In this document: piece by piece, positions 1 to 5,105 of the stretch
Numbering within the stretch: the stretch's first letter is position 1
Layout: each line of letters starts with the position of its first letter
NCBI GenBank assembly: GCA_002792915.1
Contig: PFPF01000040.1
Span: 1 to 6,336, forward strand
Reading direction: 5' to 3'
From: Candidatus Micrarchaeota archaeon CG_4_10_14_0_2_um_filter_60_11
GTDB taxonomy: Archaea; Micrarchaeota; Micrarchaeia; Norongarragalinales; Norongarragalinaceae
DNA: 6,336 nucleotides
Translations under genes and position numbers: made by a program
Notes under the pieces: generated by a model
The model's input: only the letters and a program-made list of their open reading frames with translations
Databases searched by the model: none
What the model was told of the DNA's origin: nothing

Positions 1-296
1 TGGCCGCCGCTCCAGTTCGCGCGCACCGCGCGCTCGGACGCGGATATTTCCAGGGAGTAGTCCTGCGTGCCGTCAAGCTTCATCGGCAGCGTGAACGAGT
101 GCTCGTAGCCTTCGCCCACCGACGAAGCCGAGTTCACTTCCAGCGACACGAGTTCGCACGCGCGCCAGCCGGCGGCGGAAACCGCCGCTCGGTTAAGCTC
201 CATCGAGCGCTGGTAGGAAACCAGTGAGAAGAACACGAGCATTATCAGCAGCACGCCGAGGAGGGAAAGGAATTCGAGCGAGGTTTGCGCGCGCAC
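1..296 (-). CDS. Class III signal-peptide (pilin-like) protein, 3' part outside window
   Basis: The visible 98 N-terminal residues begin MRAQTSLEFL and run into a hydrophobic stretch (about residues 9-25), then a polar domain. This is the archaeal class III signal-peptide layout: a very short basic leader, a cleavage site just before Gln4, Glu at +5 of the mature protein (Glu8), then a hydrophobic helix. Such proteins are normally cut by an EppA-type prepilin peptidase and are exported or assembled as pilin-like subunits; the exact role here is unknown. I chose GTG at 296 because a GGAGG-like Shine-Dalgarno lies about 10 nt upstream, inside the end of the preceding gene. An in-frame TTG at 305 overlaps that gene's TGA stop (TTGA) and is the alternative, but its ribosome site would be too close. 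The gene is almost certainly co-transcribed with the pilin-like gene just upstream. The C-terminus runs off the window, so total length and domain content are unknown. Confidence 0.72.
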   Translation of the reverse strand, partial: MRAQTSLEFLSLLGVLLIMLVFFSLVSYQRSMELNRAAVSAAGWRACELVSLEVNSASSVGEGYEHSFTLPMKLDGTQDYSLEISASERAVRANWSGG

Positions 297-301
297 CGCG
301 G

Positions 302-739
302 TCAACCCTCCGTAATGCTCACGAAGGAGTCAGTGTAGTTTCGCTCGGCCTTGACTATCACGGTTCTCGGCCCGCCGAAACTGGGAAATGAGTCGAGGGA
401 GCCCGTGACGTTGGCAACGGTAGCCGCGTAAACTTCCGACGCGCCCCACGGCTCATCCACCAAAAGCGCGACTTGCTTGCCGGCTATGCTCGCGGACAGC
501 ACGCCGTCGGGCACGTTCACCTCGACGGCGAACTGCGCGGGCGGGCCCTCGGCGTAAACCAGGTCCGCCGCGTCCCTGATGCGGTCGACCGCCTGCTGGG
601 CGTAGCCCAGCCGCAGCTGGCCGTCCACGCCCGTGCGCTGGCCGTCCACGTAAAGCCAGACCGGAACCAGCACCGCCAGGCTCAACGCCACGATTGCAAG
701 GTATTCAACCGCAGCCTGCCCCCTTTTCGTCAAAGCCAC
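302..739 (-). CDS. Class III signal-peptide (pilin-like) secreted protein, 145 aa
   Basis: From GTG at 739 the protein starts MALTKRGQAAVEYLAIVAL. This is a class III signal peptide with basic KRG before the cleavage site, Gln8 as the predicted first mature residue, Glu12 at +5, and a hydrophobic helix over about residues 13-31. The remaining ~110 residues form a mostly beta-like exported domain with a few possible N-glycosylation sites (Asn-Val-Thr, Asn-Tyr-Thr). Family knowledge suggests a small membrane-anchored or pilus-like surface subunit processed by a prepilin peptidase; the specific function is not known. The reading frame stays open upstream to an ATG at 892, but that extension is Arg/Pro-rich, puts 51 residues before the signal peptide, and covers the promoter region. 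A TATA-like box at 761-768 lies about 25 nt upstream of the GTG, which supports this start and a leaderless mRNA. TTG at 733 (MTKRGQ) is another possible start. A second pilin-like gene follows within a few bases. Confidence 0.8.
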   Translation of the reverse strand: MALTKRGQAAVEYLAIVALSLAVLVPVWLYVDGQRTGVDGQLRLGYAQQAVDRIRDAADLVYAEGPPAQFAVEVNVPDGVLSASIAGKQVALLVDEPWGASEVYAATVANVTGSLDSFPSFGGPRTVIVKAERNYTDSFVSITEG

Positions 740-760
740 GCGAGCATTAACCGAACGGCA

Positions 761-768
761 ATTAAAAG
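761..768 (-). promoter_or_regulatory. TATA-like box for the pilin-like gene pair
   Basis: On the minus strand this reads CTTTTAAT, preceded by a purine-rich GGGGAAGCG that could serve as a BRE. Its centre is about 25 nt before the GTG at 739, so the transcript would start at or next to the start codon. No Shine-Dalgarno is visible before that GTG, which fits leaderless translation. This is inferred from spacing and base composition only. Confidence 0.5.
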
Positions 769-897
769 CGCTTCCCCGCCAACGCAGGGGCAATGGCGGA
801 AAGCGGAAGCGGCGCGGGCGGGGGCGAACGGAACGCGCCGGCACGGAAAAAGCGGGCCAAATCGTCCCGCAAACCGAAAACGCGTCGTCCAATGGCG

Positions 898-905
898 TTT
901 AAATA
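898..905 (+). promoter_or_regulatory. TATA-like box for the DUF4870-type gene
   Basis: TTTAAATA stands out in a GC-rich stretch. A transcript starting about 25 nt downstream (near 930) would have a leader of roughly 30 nt carrying the GGAGG at 949-953, 8 nt before the ATG at 962. The stretch between this box and the divergent one at 761-768 (about 130 nt) is purine-rich on the plus strand and holds no gene I can support. Confidence 0.55.
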
Positions 906-961
906 ACGGGCGAGTAATGCTTGAGGCGACCCGTACGGGCGCTGTAGTGGAGGTTGGAAGA

Positions 962-1333
962 ATGGCTAAAACCAAGAACGCAACTGAAAACAGCAACTTG
1001 TACGGCGCGCTGTCGTACCTGCTGGGGCTGATTACGGGCGTGGTAATGCTCGTGGTGGCGCCGAAGGACAAGTTCGTCAAGTTCCACGCGATGCAGTCGA
1101 TACTGCTGAGCCTGGTGGTCTTCGTGCTCCAACTGGTGTTGGGCGTGATAATGGCCATGGTCACCCTCGCGACGATGGGCATGGGCGCGCTCATCTTGGC
1201 GCCGCTGATGATGCTGGTCTACCTAGTCATAATCGTGCTCGTGCTGTTCCTCATGTACAAGGCGTACAACGGCGAGAAGTACATGCTCCCCGTCATCGGC
1301 AAGTACGCCGCGGACTTGGCGGACAAGAACTAG
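962..1333 (+). CDS. DUF4870/UPF0132-type small integral membrane protein, 123 aa
   Basis: The 123-residue protein has a short polar N-terminus, then a first hydrophobic helix (about 14-33), the motif KFVKFHAMQSILL (37-49), a second helix (about 46-70), a third (about 78-100), and a conserved-looking tail YNGEKYMLPVIGKYA (102-116). The pairing of 'K/R-F-V-x-F-H-A-M/x-Q-S' after helix 1 with 'Y-x-G-E-x-Y-x-L-P-x-I-G' after the last helix is typical of the DUF4870/Tic20-like UPF0132 membrane proteins common in archaea and bacteria. No biochemical role is established for the family. The start is set by a GGAGG 8 nt upstream (949-953). An in-frame ATG at 917 and longer 5' extensions lie upstream of the likely transcription start. 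The gene is probably monocistronic: it has its own TATA box and is followed by a hairpin and T-rich terminator, and its neighbours on both sides are on the opposite strand. Confidence 0.87.
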   Translation: MAKTKNATENSNLYGALSYLLGLITGVVMLVVAPKDKFVKFHAMQSILLSLVVFVLQLVLGVIMAMVTLATMGMGALILAPLMMLVYLVIIVLVLFLMYKAYNGEKYMLPVIGKYAADLADKN

Positions 1334-1344
1334 GCGGAAACCAA

Positions 1345-1374
1345 AGGGGGTTTTCCCCCTCCCCAAATTTTTTT
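1345..1374 (+). terminator. GC hairpin plus T-tract terminator
   Basis: AGGGGG (1345-1350), a TTTT loop and CCCCCT (1355-1360) form a 6-bp stem. A run of T follows (1368-1374), with further T-rich DNA to about 1411. On the plus strand this is a convincing terminator for the DUF4870-type gene. On the minus strand the same stem is followed by only a broken T stretch (TTTGGTTT), so it may also weakly stop pyrG transcripts, which arrive from the other side. Confidence 0.65.
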
Positions 1375-1402
1375 ATTCTAATTTTTTATTCTGTTTTTCG
1401 TT

Positions 1403-2992
1403 TTATTTTTTCGCGAGCGTCGCCTTGAGCAGCGCGTCGAACAGCGGCTCGGGCGCCTCGAGGCGCGAGTCGAACTCGGGATGGAACTGCGACGCCAAAA
1501 AGAACTGGTGGCTCGGCAGCTCCATGAGCTTCATTATCTCGCGCTCCGGGTCGCGGCCCGAAAAACAAATGCCCGCCTTCTCCAGCGCGGGAACGAGTTC
1601 CGGGTTCACCTCGTAACGGTGCCTGAACCGCTTGGTTATCTTGTCCGCCCCATAGGCGGCGTGCGCCTTCGTGCCGCGGCTGACCGCGACTTCATAAGCG
1701 CCCAGCCGGAGCGTGCCGCCCAAATTAGTCAGGCTCTCCTTCTCGGGCAAAATGCAGATGACCGGATGCTTGGTCTCCGGGTTTATTTCCGCGGAATTCG
1801 CGTCCTTCCAGCCGAGCATTGAACGCGCGTACTCGACCACCGCGAGCTGCATGCCGTAACACAAGCCGAGGTAGGGCACATTGTTCTCGCGCGCGTGCCT
1901 TATCGCCGCCAGTATGCCCTCCACGCCGCGGCTGCCGAAGCCGCCGGGAACCACGAACGCGTCGAAAGCCTTCAAGTCGACTTTGCCTTTCTCGATTTCC
2001 TCGGAATTCACGAGCACCGCTTCAAGGCAAACGCCGTTCTTTGCCGCCGCGTGCTTCAGCGCCTCGAAAACGCTCGCGTAAGTGTCCTTCATGGAAGCGT
2101 ATTTCCCGATTACCGCGACGCGCTTGTTTACCTTGCACGAATTCATCTTCTCGACTAGCTTGCGCCACTCCGCCAAGTCCGGCTCGCCCAGCTTTAAACC
2201 CATTTTGCCCGCCACGGCTTCGGCCACTCCCTGCTTTTCCAGCAGGAGCGGCAACTCGTAAACGCTCCCCAGGTCCGGCGAACAGAACACGTATTCCGGC
2301 GGCACGTTGCAGAAAAGCGAGATTTTCTCCTTGGAATCGCGGCCTATGGGCTTCGCCGAGCGCGCCACCAGGAAGTCGGGCGAAATCCCCCTTGCCAGCA
2401 GCGCCTTCACCGAGTGCTGGAGCGGCTTCGTCTTCTCCTCGCCCGTAGTCACCGTGGGCACCAGCGCCACGTGCACGAACACGGCGTCCCCGCGCTCGTG
2501 CTCGAACTTCATCTGGCGCACCGCCTCGAGGACGACTTCGCTCTCGATGTCGCCCACCGTGCCGCCGATTTCGACAATCAGCAGGTCGCACTTGGTCACA
2601 TCCGCCGCACGCTTGACGCGGCGCTTTACCTCGTTCGTAACGTGCGGAATGACCTGCATCGTCTTTCCGAGGAACTCCCCGCGCCGCTCCTTCTCTATGA
2701 CCGTCTTGTACGCCGAACCCATCATCAAATTCTGCTCGCGGACCGCGAAAACGTTCAGAAACCTTTCATAGTTGCCCAGGTCCAAATCACACTCGAAGCC
2801 GTCGCGCGTCACGAAGACCTCGCCGTGCTCGAACGGGTTGAGCGTGCCCGCGTCGCAGTTGAGGTACGGGTCGATTTTCATCTGCGCCACGTTCACGCCG
2901 CGCGACTTCAGGAGGCGCGCGAGCGAGGAGGCGAAGATTCCCTTGCCAAGCGAGGACAAAACTCCGCCAGTGACAAACAGGAATTTAGGCAT
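1403..2992 (-). CDS. pyrG: CTP synthase (glutamine-hydrolysing), 529 aa
   Basis: The enzyme makes CTP from UTP, ATP and glutamine, the last step of de novo pyrimidine nucleotide synthesis in the cytoplasm. Both domains are complete. The N-terminal synthetase domain (about 1-265) has the P-loop VTGGVLSSLGKG (7-18), the Mg-site aspartate region DLDLGNYERF (69-78), VEIGGTVGDIES (140-151) with Glu141, and the nucleotide-site segment EKTKPLQHS (186-194). The C-terminal class I glutamine amidotransferase domain (about 290-529) has the oxyanion loop PGGFGSRG (349-356), nucleophile Cys378 in GLCYGMQ, and His504 and Glu506 in QFHPEF. RHRYEVNPE (457-465) is also typical. Length is close to the usual 530-550 residues. 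The ATG at 2992 gives the standard MPKFLFVTGG start. No Shine-Dalgarno is visible, but a TATA-like box lies about 29 nt upstream, which suggests a leaderless mRNA. CTP synthase often carries Leu where Tyr379 sits in the Cys motif; the catalytic residues are intact. Confidence 0.98.
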   Translation of the reverse strand: MPKFLFVTGGVLSSLGKGIFASSLARLLKSRGVNVAQMKIDPYLNCDAGTLNPFEHGEVFVTRDGFECDLDLGNYERFLNVFAVREQNLMMGSAYKTVIEKERRGEFLGKTMQVIPHVTNEVKRRVKRAADVTKCDLLIVEIGGTVGDIESEVVLEAVRQMKFEHERGDAVFVHVALVPTVTTGEEKTKPLQHSVKALLARGISPDFLVARSAKPIGRDSKEKISLFCNVPPEYVFCSPDLGSVYELPLLLEKQGVAEAVAGKMGLKLGEPDLAEWRKLVEKMNSCKVNKRVAVIGKYASMKDTYASVFEALKHAAAKNGVCLEAVLVNSEEIEKGKVDLKAFDAFVVPGGFGSRGVEGILAAIRHARENNVPYLGLCYGMQLAVVEYARSMLGWKDANSAEINPETKHPVICILPEKESLTNLGGTLRLGAYEVAVSRGTKAHAAYGADKITKRFRHRYEVNPELVPALEKAGICFSGRDPEREIMKLMELPSHQFFLASQFHPEFDSRLEAPEPLFDALLKATLAKK

Positions 2993-3017
2993 ACGGAAAA
3001 ATACCAGCGCGCCAAAA

Positions 3018-3025
3018 TTAATTAA
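3018..3025 (-). promoter_or_regulatory. TATA-like box for pyrG
   Basis: On the minus strand TTAATTAA is preceded by the purine-rich GCGAAGG, a plausible BRE. Its centre is about 29 nt before the pyrG ATG at 2992, so transcription would begin at or a few bases before the start codon. It lies in the 55-nt gap after the orphan gene's stop, so pyrG need not depend on read-through from upstream. Confidence 0.5.
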
Positions 3026-3047
3026 CCTTCGCCCACGGCAAAGCGGT

Positions 3048-3494
3048 TTAGTGATTAAGCACTCTTTTTTCGCGAAGGTAAACGATTAAACTCTGCGTCC
3101 TGATCTCAACGCCTTTGATTTCCCTTAGTAACCCGAGCCGGCGTGAAACTAGCCCTTCAATCGCCGCCTTCTGCTCCTGCGACAATCCGGACGTTTCCAG
3201 TTCACTCAGCACCCTTTCGTGCTGCGTTATGTGCGGAATCAAAAACTTGTCGAGAGGCGAGGAAAACGGCGCGTTACTAAACGTCCGTCCGTGCATGTTG
3301 TGTATGTTGTCTTCAAGGTAAGCGACCAAATCCTTGTGAAGGTCCAGTTTGGCCAGTTTGTCAAGTGAAGACATAACGCCGAGATGCTGGCTTGCAATAC
3401 CCAGCTTCTTAAACGTGGAGAGACTGCCGAGAGCCTCGCCCTCCGCGCGCTCAAGCCGCGCAGCCTGCGCAAGACCCGACCTATATCCGCCCAT
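3048..3494 (-). CDS. Orphan hypothetical protein, 148 aa, mostly helical
   Basis: I do not recognise this family. The protein is soluble, with no signal peptide or membrane segment. It looks mainly alpha-helical, with amphipathic stretches at about 41-66, 81-102 and 105-127 and a basic C-terminal end (REKRVLNH). Histidines and acidic residues cluster in the middle: His53, Glu61, Asp62, His65, His68, His88, His92 and Glu93. This could be a metal site, but no known motif matches. The first 40 residues are less structured, and an in-frame ATG at codon 41 (MSSLDKLAKL) is an alternative start. I kept ATG 3494 because a TATA-like box lies 25 nt upstream. Base composition is visibly less GC-rich than in pyrG and memo, so this may be a lineage-specific or acquired gene. 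It sits between pyrG and memo on the same strand with its own promoter-like box. Confidence 0.62.
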   Translation of the reverse strand: MGGYRSGLAQAARLERAEGEALGSLSTFKKLGIASQHLGVMSSLDKLAKLDLHKDLVAYLEDNIHNMHGRTFSNAPFSSPLDKFLIPHITQHERVLSELETSGLSQEQKAAIEGLVSRRLGLLREIKGVEIRTQSLIVYLREKRVLNH

Positions 3495-3515
3495 GCAAAA
3501 ATATCGCTGCAGCGG

Positions 3516-3522
3516 TTTAAAA
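3516..3522 (-). promoter_or_regulatory. TATA-like box for the orphan gene
   Basis: TTTTAAA on the minus strand is centred about 25 nt before the ATG at 3494, with no Shine-Dalgarno between them. The spacing matches leaderless transcription from this ATG. The T-rich, repeated GTTTCG-type stretch just before it (about 3531-3550) may help terminate memo transcripts. Confidence 0.45.
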
Positions 3523-3554
3523 GGCTAATTAACGAAACCGAAACCAAACGCGAC

Positions 3555-4340
3555 TCAAACGAACGCAATGCTCGCGTAGTCAACGACGGCGGAATAGTCC
3601 CCGCTCGCGTCGCCGGAATTCGTGAAGCCGAGCAGCCTGCCCCGCTTCGCGCCCTTGAGCTTCGCCCAATGCAGCGCGCACGCAATCGGCGCGTAACCGC
3701 ACGCGGTCGCGCGCTCTTCCCGCAGCCTTGCATAAAAATCTTCCGCGTCCATTTTCAGGAGCGCGCCGATGACCGCCATGTCTTTTTCCTTTGCCTGCGC
3801 CGCGGGCTCGTAGTGCGTGAAGTCGCTCGAAGCGATTATGGAGATATCCGCCGTGATTTTCGCCAGCGCCTCGGCAACGCGCAGCGCAGCCGGAAGCGAT
3901 TGGTCCAAAAAAGTGATTGGAACGAAATTTACGCCGCCGTGCAGGAACTGCAAAAACGGCAACTGGACTTCGATGGAATGCTCCTCCGCGTGCGCACTCT
4001 CGTCCACTTTCGCGACTTTTGCCTTGACCAGCTCGCCGACCAAATCGGAATCAACCTTGCAAACGCCCAGCGGGGTTTCCCAATCTTCCGCGCTGGTCGA
4101 GACCGCGGAACCGCGCCCGGTGTGGTTGGGCGACAATATTACGAAAGTGTCCGCATTTTCGAGCGCGAGGAAGGAACGCATCGCCGTAGCGCCGGAGTAA
4201 ACCCAGCCCGCGTGCGGCGCAACGATTGAGCGGCTCTTTACGGCAGGCTTGCCCGCGGATTTCTTGAAGGCTGAAAGCATTCGCTCGCACTCGCTTTTTT
4301 CCGCGGGGTAAAACGCCCCCGCGACCGCGGGATTCCTCAC
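3555..4340 (-). CDS. MEMO1-family protein (AmmeMemoRadiSam system protein B), 261 aa
   Basis: This full-length member of the MEMO/AmmB family shows the family's signature blocks in order: PAVAGAFYP (4-12), APHAGWVYSG (41-50), SPNHTG (70-75), EEHSIEVQLPFL (119-130), SSDFTHY (171-177) and ACGYAPI (213-219). By alignment from memory with human MEMO1, the metal ligands His49, His81 and Cys244 correspond to His43, His73 and Cys214, and active-site Asp189 and His192 correspond to Asp173 and His176, so the metal site looks intact. The fold is related to class III extradiol dioxygenases. In many archaea and bacteria it is encoded near an AMMECR1-domain protein and a radical SAM enzyme; neither is in this window. 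The molecular reaction in archaea is not established. The start is GTG at 4340, giving the expected MRNPAVAGAFYP, with a TATA-like box about 25 nt upstream. The orphan gene follows after 60 nt and rps2 lies 44 nt upstream. Confidence 0.93.
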   Translation of the reverse strand: MRNPAVAGAFYPAEKSECERMLSAFKKSAGKPAVKSRSIVAPHAGWVYSGATAMRSFLALENADTFVILSPNHTGRGSAVSTSAEDWETPLGVCKVDSDLVGELVKAKVAKVDESAHAEEHSIEVQLPFLQFLHGGVNFVPITFLDQSLPAALRVAEALAKITADISIIASSDFTHYEPAAQAKEKDMAVIGALLKMDAEDFYARLREERATACGYAPIACALHWAKLKGAKRGRLLGFTNSGDASGDYSAVVDYASIAFV

Positions 4341-4353
4341 GGTAACGGGCAGG

Positions 4354-4374
4354 AAAAACTAAAATAAAAAGAAG
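4354..4374 (-). promoter_or_regulatory. T-rich element: rps2 terminator overlapping the memo TATA box
   Basis: On the minus strand the 44-nt gap between rps2 and memo holds a T-rich block, TTCTTTTTATTTTAGTTTTT. Its position about 15-30 nt after the rps2 stop fits an archaeal oligo-T terminator. The core TTTTTATTTT (4361-4370) is also centred about 25 nt before the GTG of memo, where a TATA box should be for a leaderless transcript. The two roles may share the same bases. Confidence 0.45.
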
Positions 4375-4384
4375 GGTTTGCGGC

Positions 4385-4966
4385 CTATGCCTCGAACTCT
4401 TCGGGCTTTTGCGTGAACTGGTCGTCCGACGCGATTTTCCCGGTTACCTTCAGGTACTCGCGGCTGAACAGCCAGAAGAGCAATGCGAGTGCCTTGCGCC
4501 CCTTGTTGTTCGTGGGCACCACCAAGTCGACAAAGCGCGGCGAGTTGTTCGTGTCGCACAGCGCGATGACCGGCAAATTCAACTGGAACGCCTCCAGGAC
4601 CGCCTGGCGGTCCACGCCCGGGTCAACCACGAACACGAGCTTGGGCTCGCAGAAGTCCTCGCGTAGAGGATTGGTAAAGCGGCCCGGAGTGAAGCGGCCG
4701 ACGAGCGGCTGGAAACCCGTCAGCTCGCAGAACTTCAATATGGGCTCCTTGGCGTTCGCCTTGCTGCCCACGATGAAAACCGTCTTCGGGTCGTAACGCG
4801 AAAGCAGCTTGACCGTTGCGAGCACGCGCTCGTCAAGCTTCTTCAAGTCGATAACGTGCAACCCGTCCTCGCGCGTGCGGTAAATGTAGTCCTTCATTCC
4901 GCCGCTCTTCATGCGCGTGCCTATGTGCACGCCCGCGCTCAAGTACGCCTCTTGCTCTATCAACAT
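4385..4966 (-). CDS. rps2: Small-subunit ribosomal protein uS2 (archaeal type)
   Basis: This is a structural protein of the 30S subunit. From ATG 4966 it is 193 residues, within the usual range for archaeal uS2. It opens MLIEQEAYLSAGVHIGT (1-17), matching the family's short N-terminus before 'YL-x-AGVHIGT'. It continues with DGLHVIDLKKLDER (34-47), the hallmark GRFTPGRFTNP (90-100), a VVDP-x(3)-D block (113-119), ALCDTN (135-140) and VPTNNKGRKAL (150-160). The acidic tail (QKPEEFEA) is common in archaeal versions. GTG at 4993 would add nine residues (MGRYGGENA) that are not typical of the family. ATG 4966 has a GGGGA 8 nt upstream as a weak Shine-Dalgarno. I prefer the ATG, but either start is possible. 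The gene usually sits in a ribosomal or RNA-polymerase cluster; here it stands alone, read divergently from scpB, with a strong hairpin in its leader. Confidence 0.96.
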   Translation of the reverse strand: MLIEQEAYLSAGVHIGTRMKSGGMKDYIYRTREDGLHVIDLKKLDERVLATVKLLSRYDPKTVFIVGSKANAKEPILKFCELTGFQPLVGRFTPGRFTNPLREDFCEPKLVFVVDPGVDRQAVLEAFQLNLPVIALCDTNNSPRFVDLVVPTNNKGRKALALLFWLFSREYLKVTGKIASDDQFTQKPEEFEA

Positions 4967-5005
4967 CGCGTTTTCCCCGCCGTATCGCCCCACGCTGGTA
5001 GGCTG

Positions 5006-5045
5006 TTGTTAGTCTGCGGCAAAAGTGCGCCGCAGCCGCTAACAA
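5006..5045 (-). promoter_or_regulatory. Two-part hairpin in the rps2 5' leader
   Basis: Two nested perfect inverted repeats are visible. The outer arms are TTGTTAG (5006-5012) and CTAACAA (5039-5045), 7 bp. The inner arms are CTGCGGC (5014-5020) and GCCGCAG (5029-5035), 7 bp, around an 8-nt loop (5021-5028). They are separated by an asymmetric bulge of one base on one side and three on the other. In rps2 mRNA this would be a 14-bp stem-loop with loop GCACUUUU, ending 12 nt before the GTG at 4993 and 39 nt before the ATG at 4966. There is no following T tract, so it is not an obvious terminator. It could be a translational control element for uS2 or a DNA operator between the two divergent genes. 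Confidence 0.6.
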
Positions 5046-5059
5046 TCCTGCCGCCGCCG

Positions 5060-5067
5060 TATTTAAG
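5060..5067 (-). promoter_or_regulatory. Candidate TATA-like box for rps2
   Basis: CTTAAATA on the minus strand would place the transcription start near 5037, inside the hairpin region, so the mRNA would begin almost at the inner stem. A second candidate, TTTTATTA at about 5074-5081 on the same strand, would place it near 5050 and include the whole hairpin. I cannot decide between them from sequence alone. Confidence 0.35.
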
Positions 5068-5073
5068 CGTAAC

Positions 5074-5081
5074 TAATAAAA
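5074..5081 (+). promoter_or_regulatory. Candidate TATA-like box for scpB
   Basis: TAATAAAA is centred about 28 nt before the scpB ATG at 5106, which fits a leaderless transcript; no Shine-Dalgarno is seen before the ATG. ATTTAAG at 5061-5067 is an alternative that would give a leader of about 15 nt. The AT-rich patch 5060-5081 is shared with the divergent rps2 promoter candidates. Confidence 0.4.
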
Positions 5082-5105
5082 CCACGGGCTGCGAACGACT
5101 GCTAT

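Noticed and set aside
769..897. Purine- and G-rich stretch between divergent promoters as a small RNA gene
   Set aside because: I found no convincing stem structure, start box or terminator for an RNA; it is most simply spacer between two promoters.
473..961. Long plus-strand N-terminal extension in frame with the DUF4870-type protein
   Set aside because: It is antisense to the pilin-like gene, has no membrane or domain signal, and the GGAGG before ATG 962 and the TATA box at 898-905 set a much later start.
1819..3089. Several plus-strand ORFs opposite pyrG (60-210 codons)
   Set aside because: They are Arg/Pro/Ser-rich or low-complexity, match no family, and lie wholly or mostly antisense to a strongly conserved CTP synthase gene; open antisense frames are common in GC-rich DNA.
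3531..3550. Short GAAACC-type repetition as a CRISPR or tandem repeat array
   Set aside because: There are only about three imperfect 6-8 nt units with no spacers; it is better read as a T-rich (minus strand) termination-like stretch after memo.
3384..4229. 281-codon plus-strand ORF opposite the orphan and memo genes
   Set aside because: It is Arg-rich and without recognisable motifs, while the opposite strand encodes a clear MEMO-family protein with all signature blocks.
5006..5045. The leader hairpin as a tRNA or intrinsic terminator
   Set aside because: It has no cloverleaf arms or tRNA signature bases, and no T tract follows on either strand.
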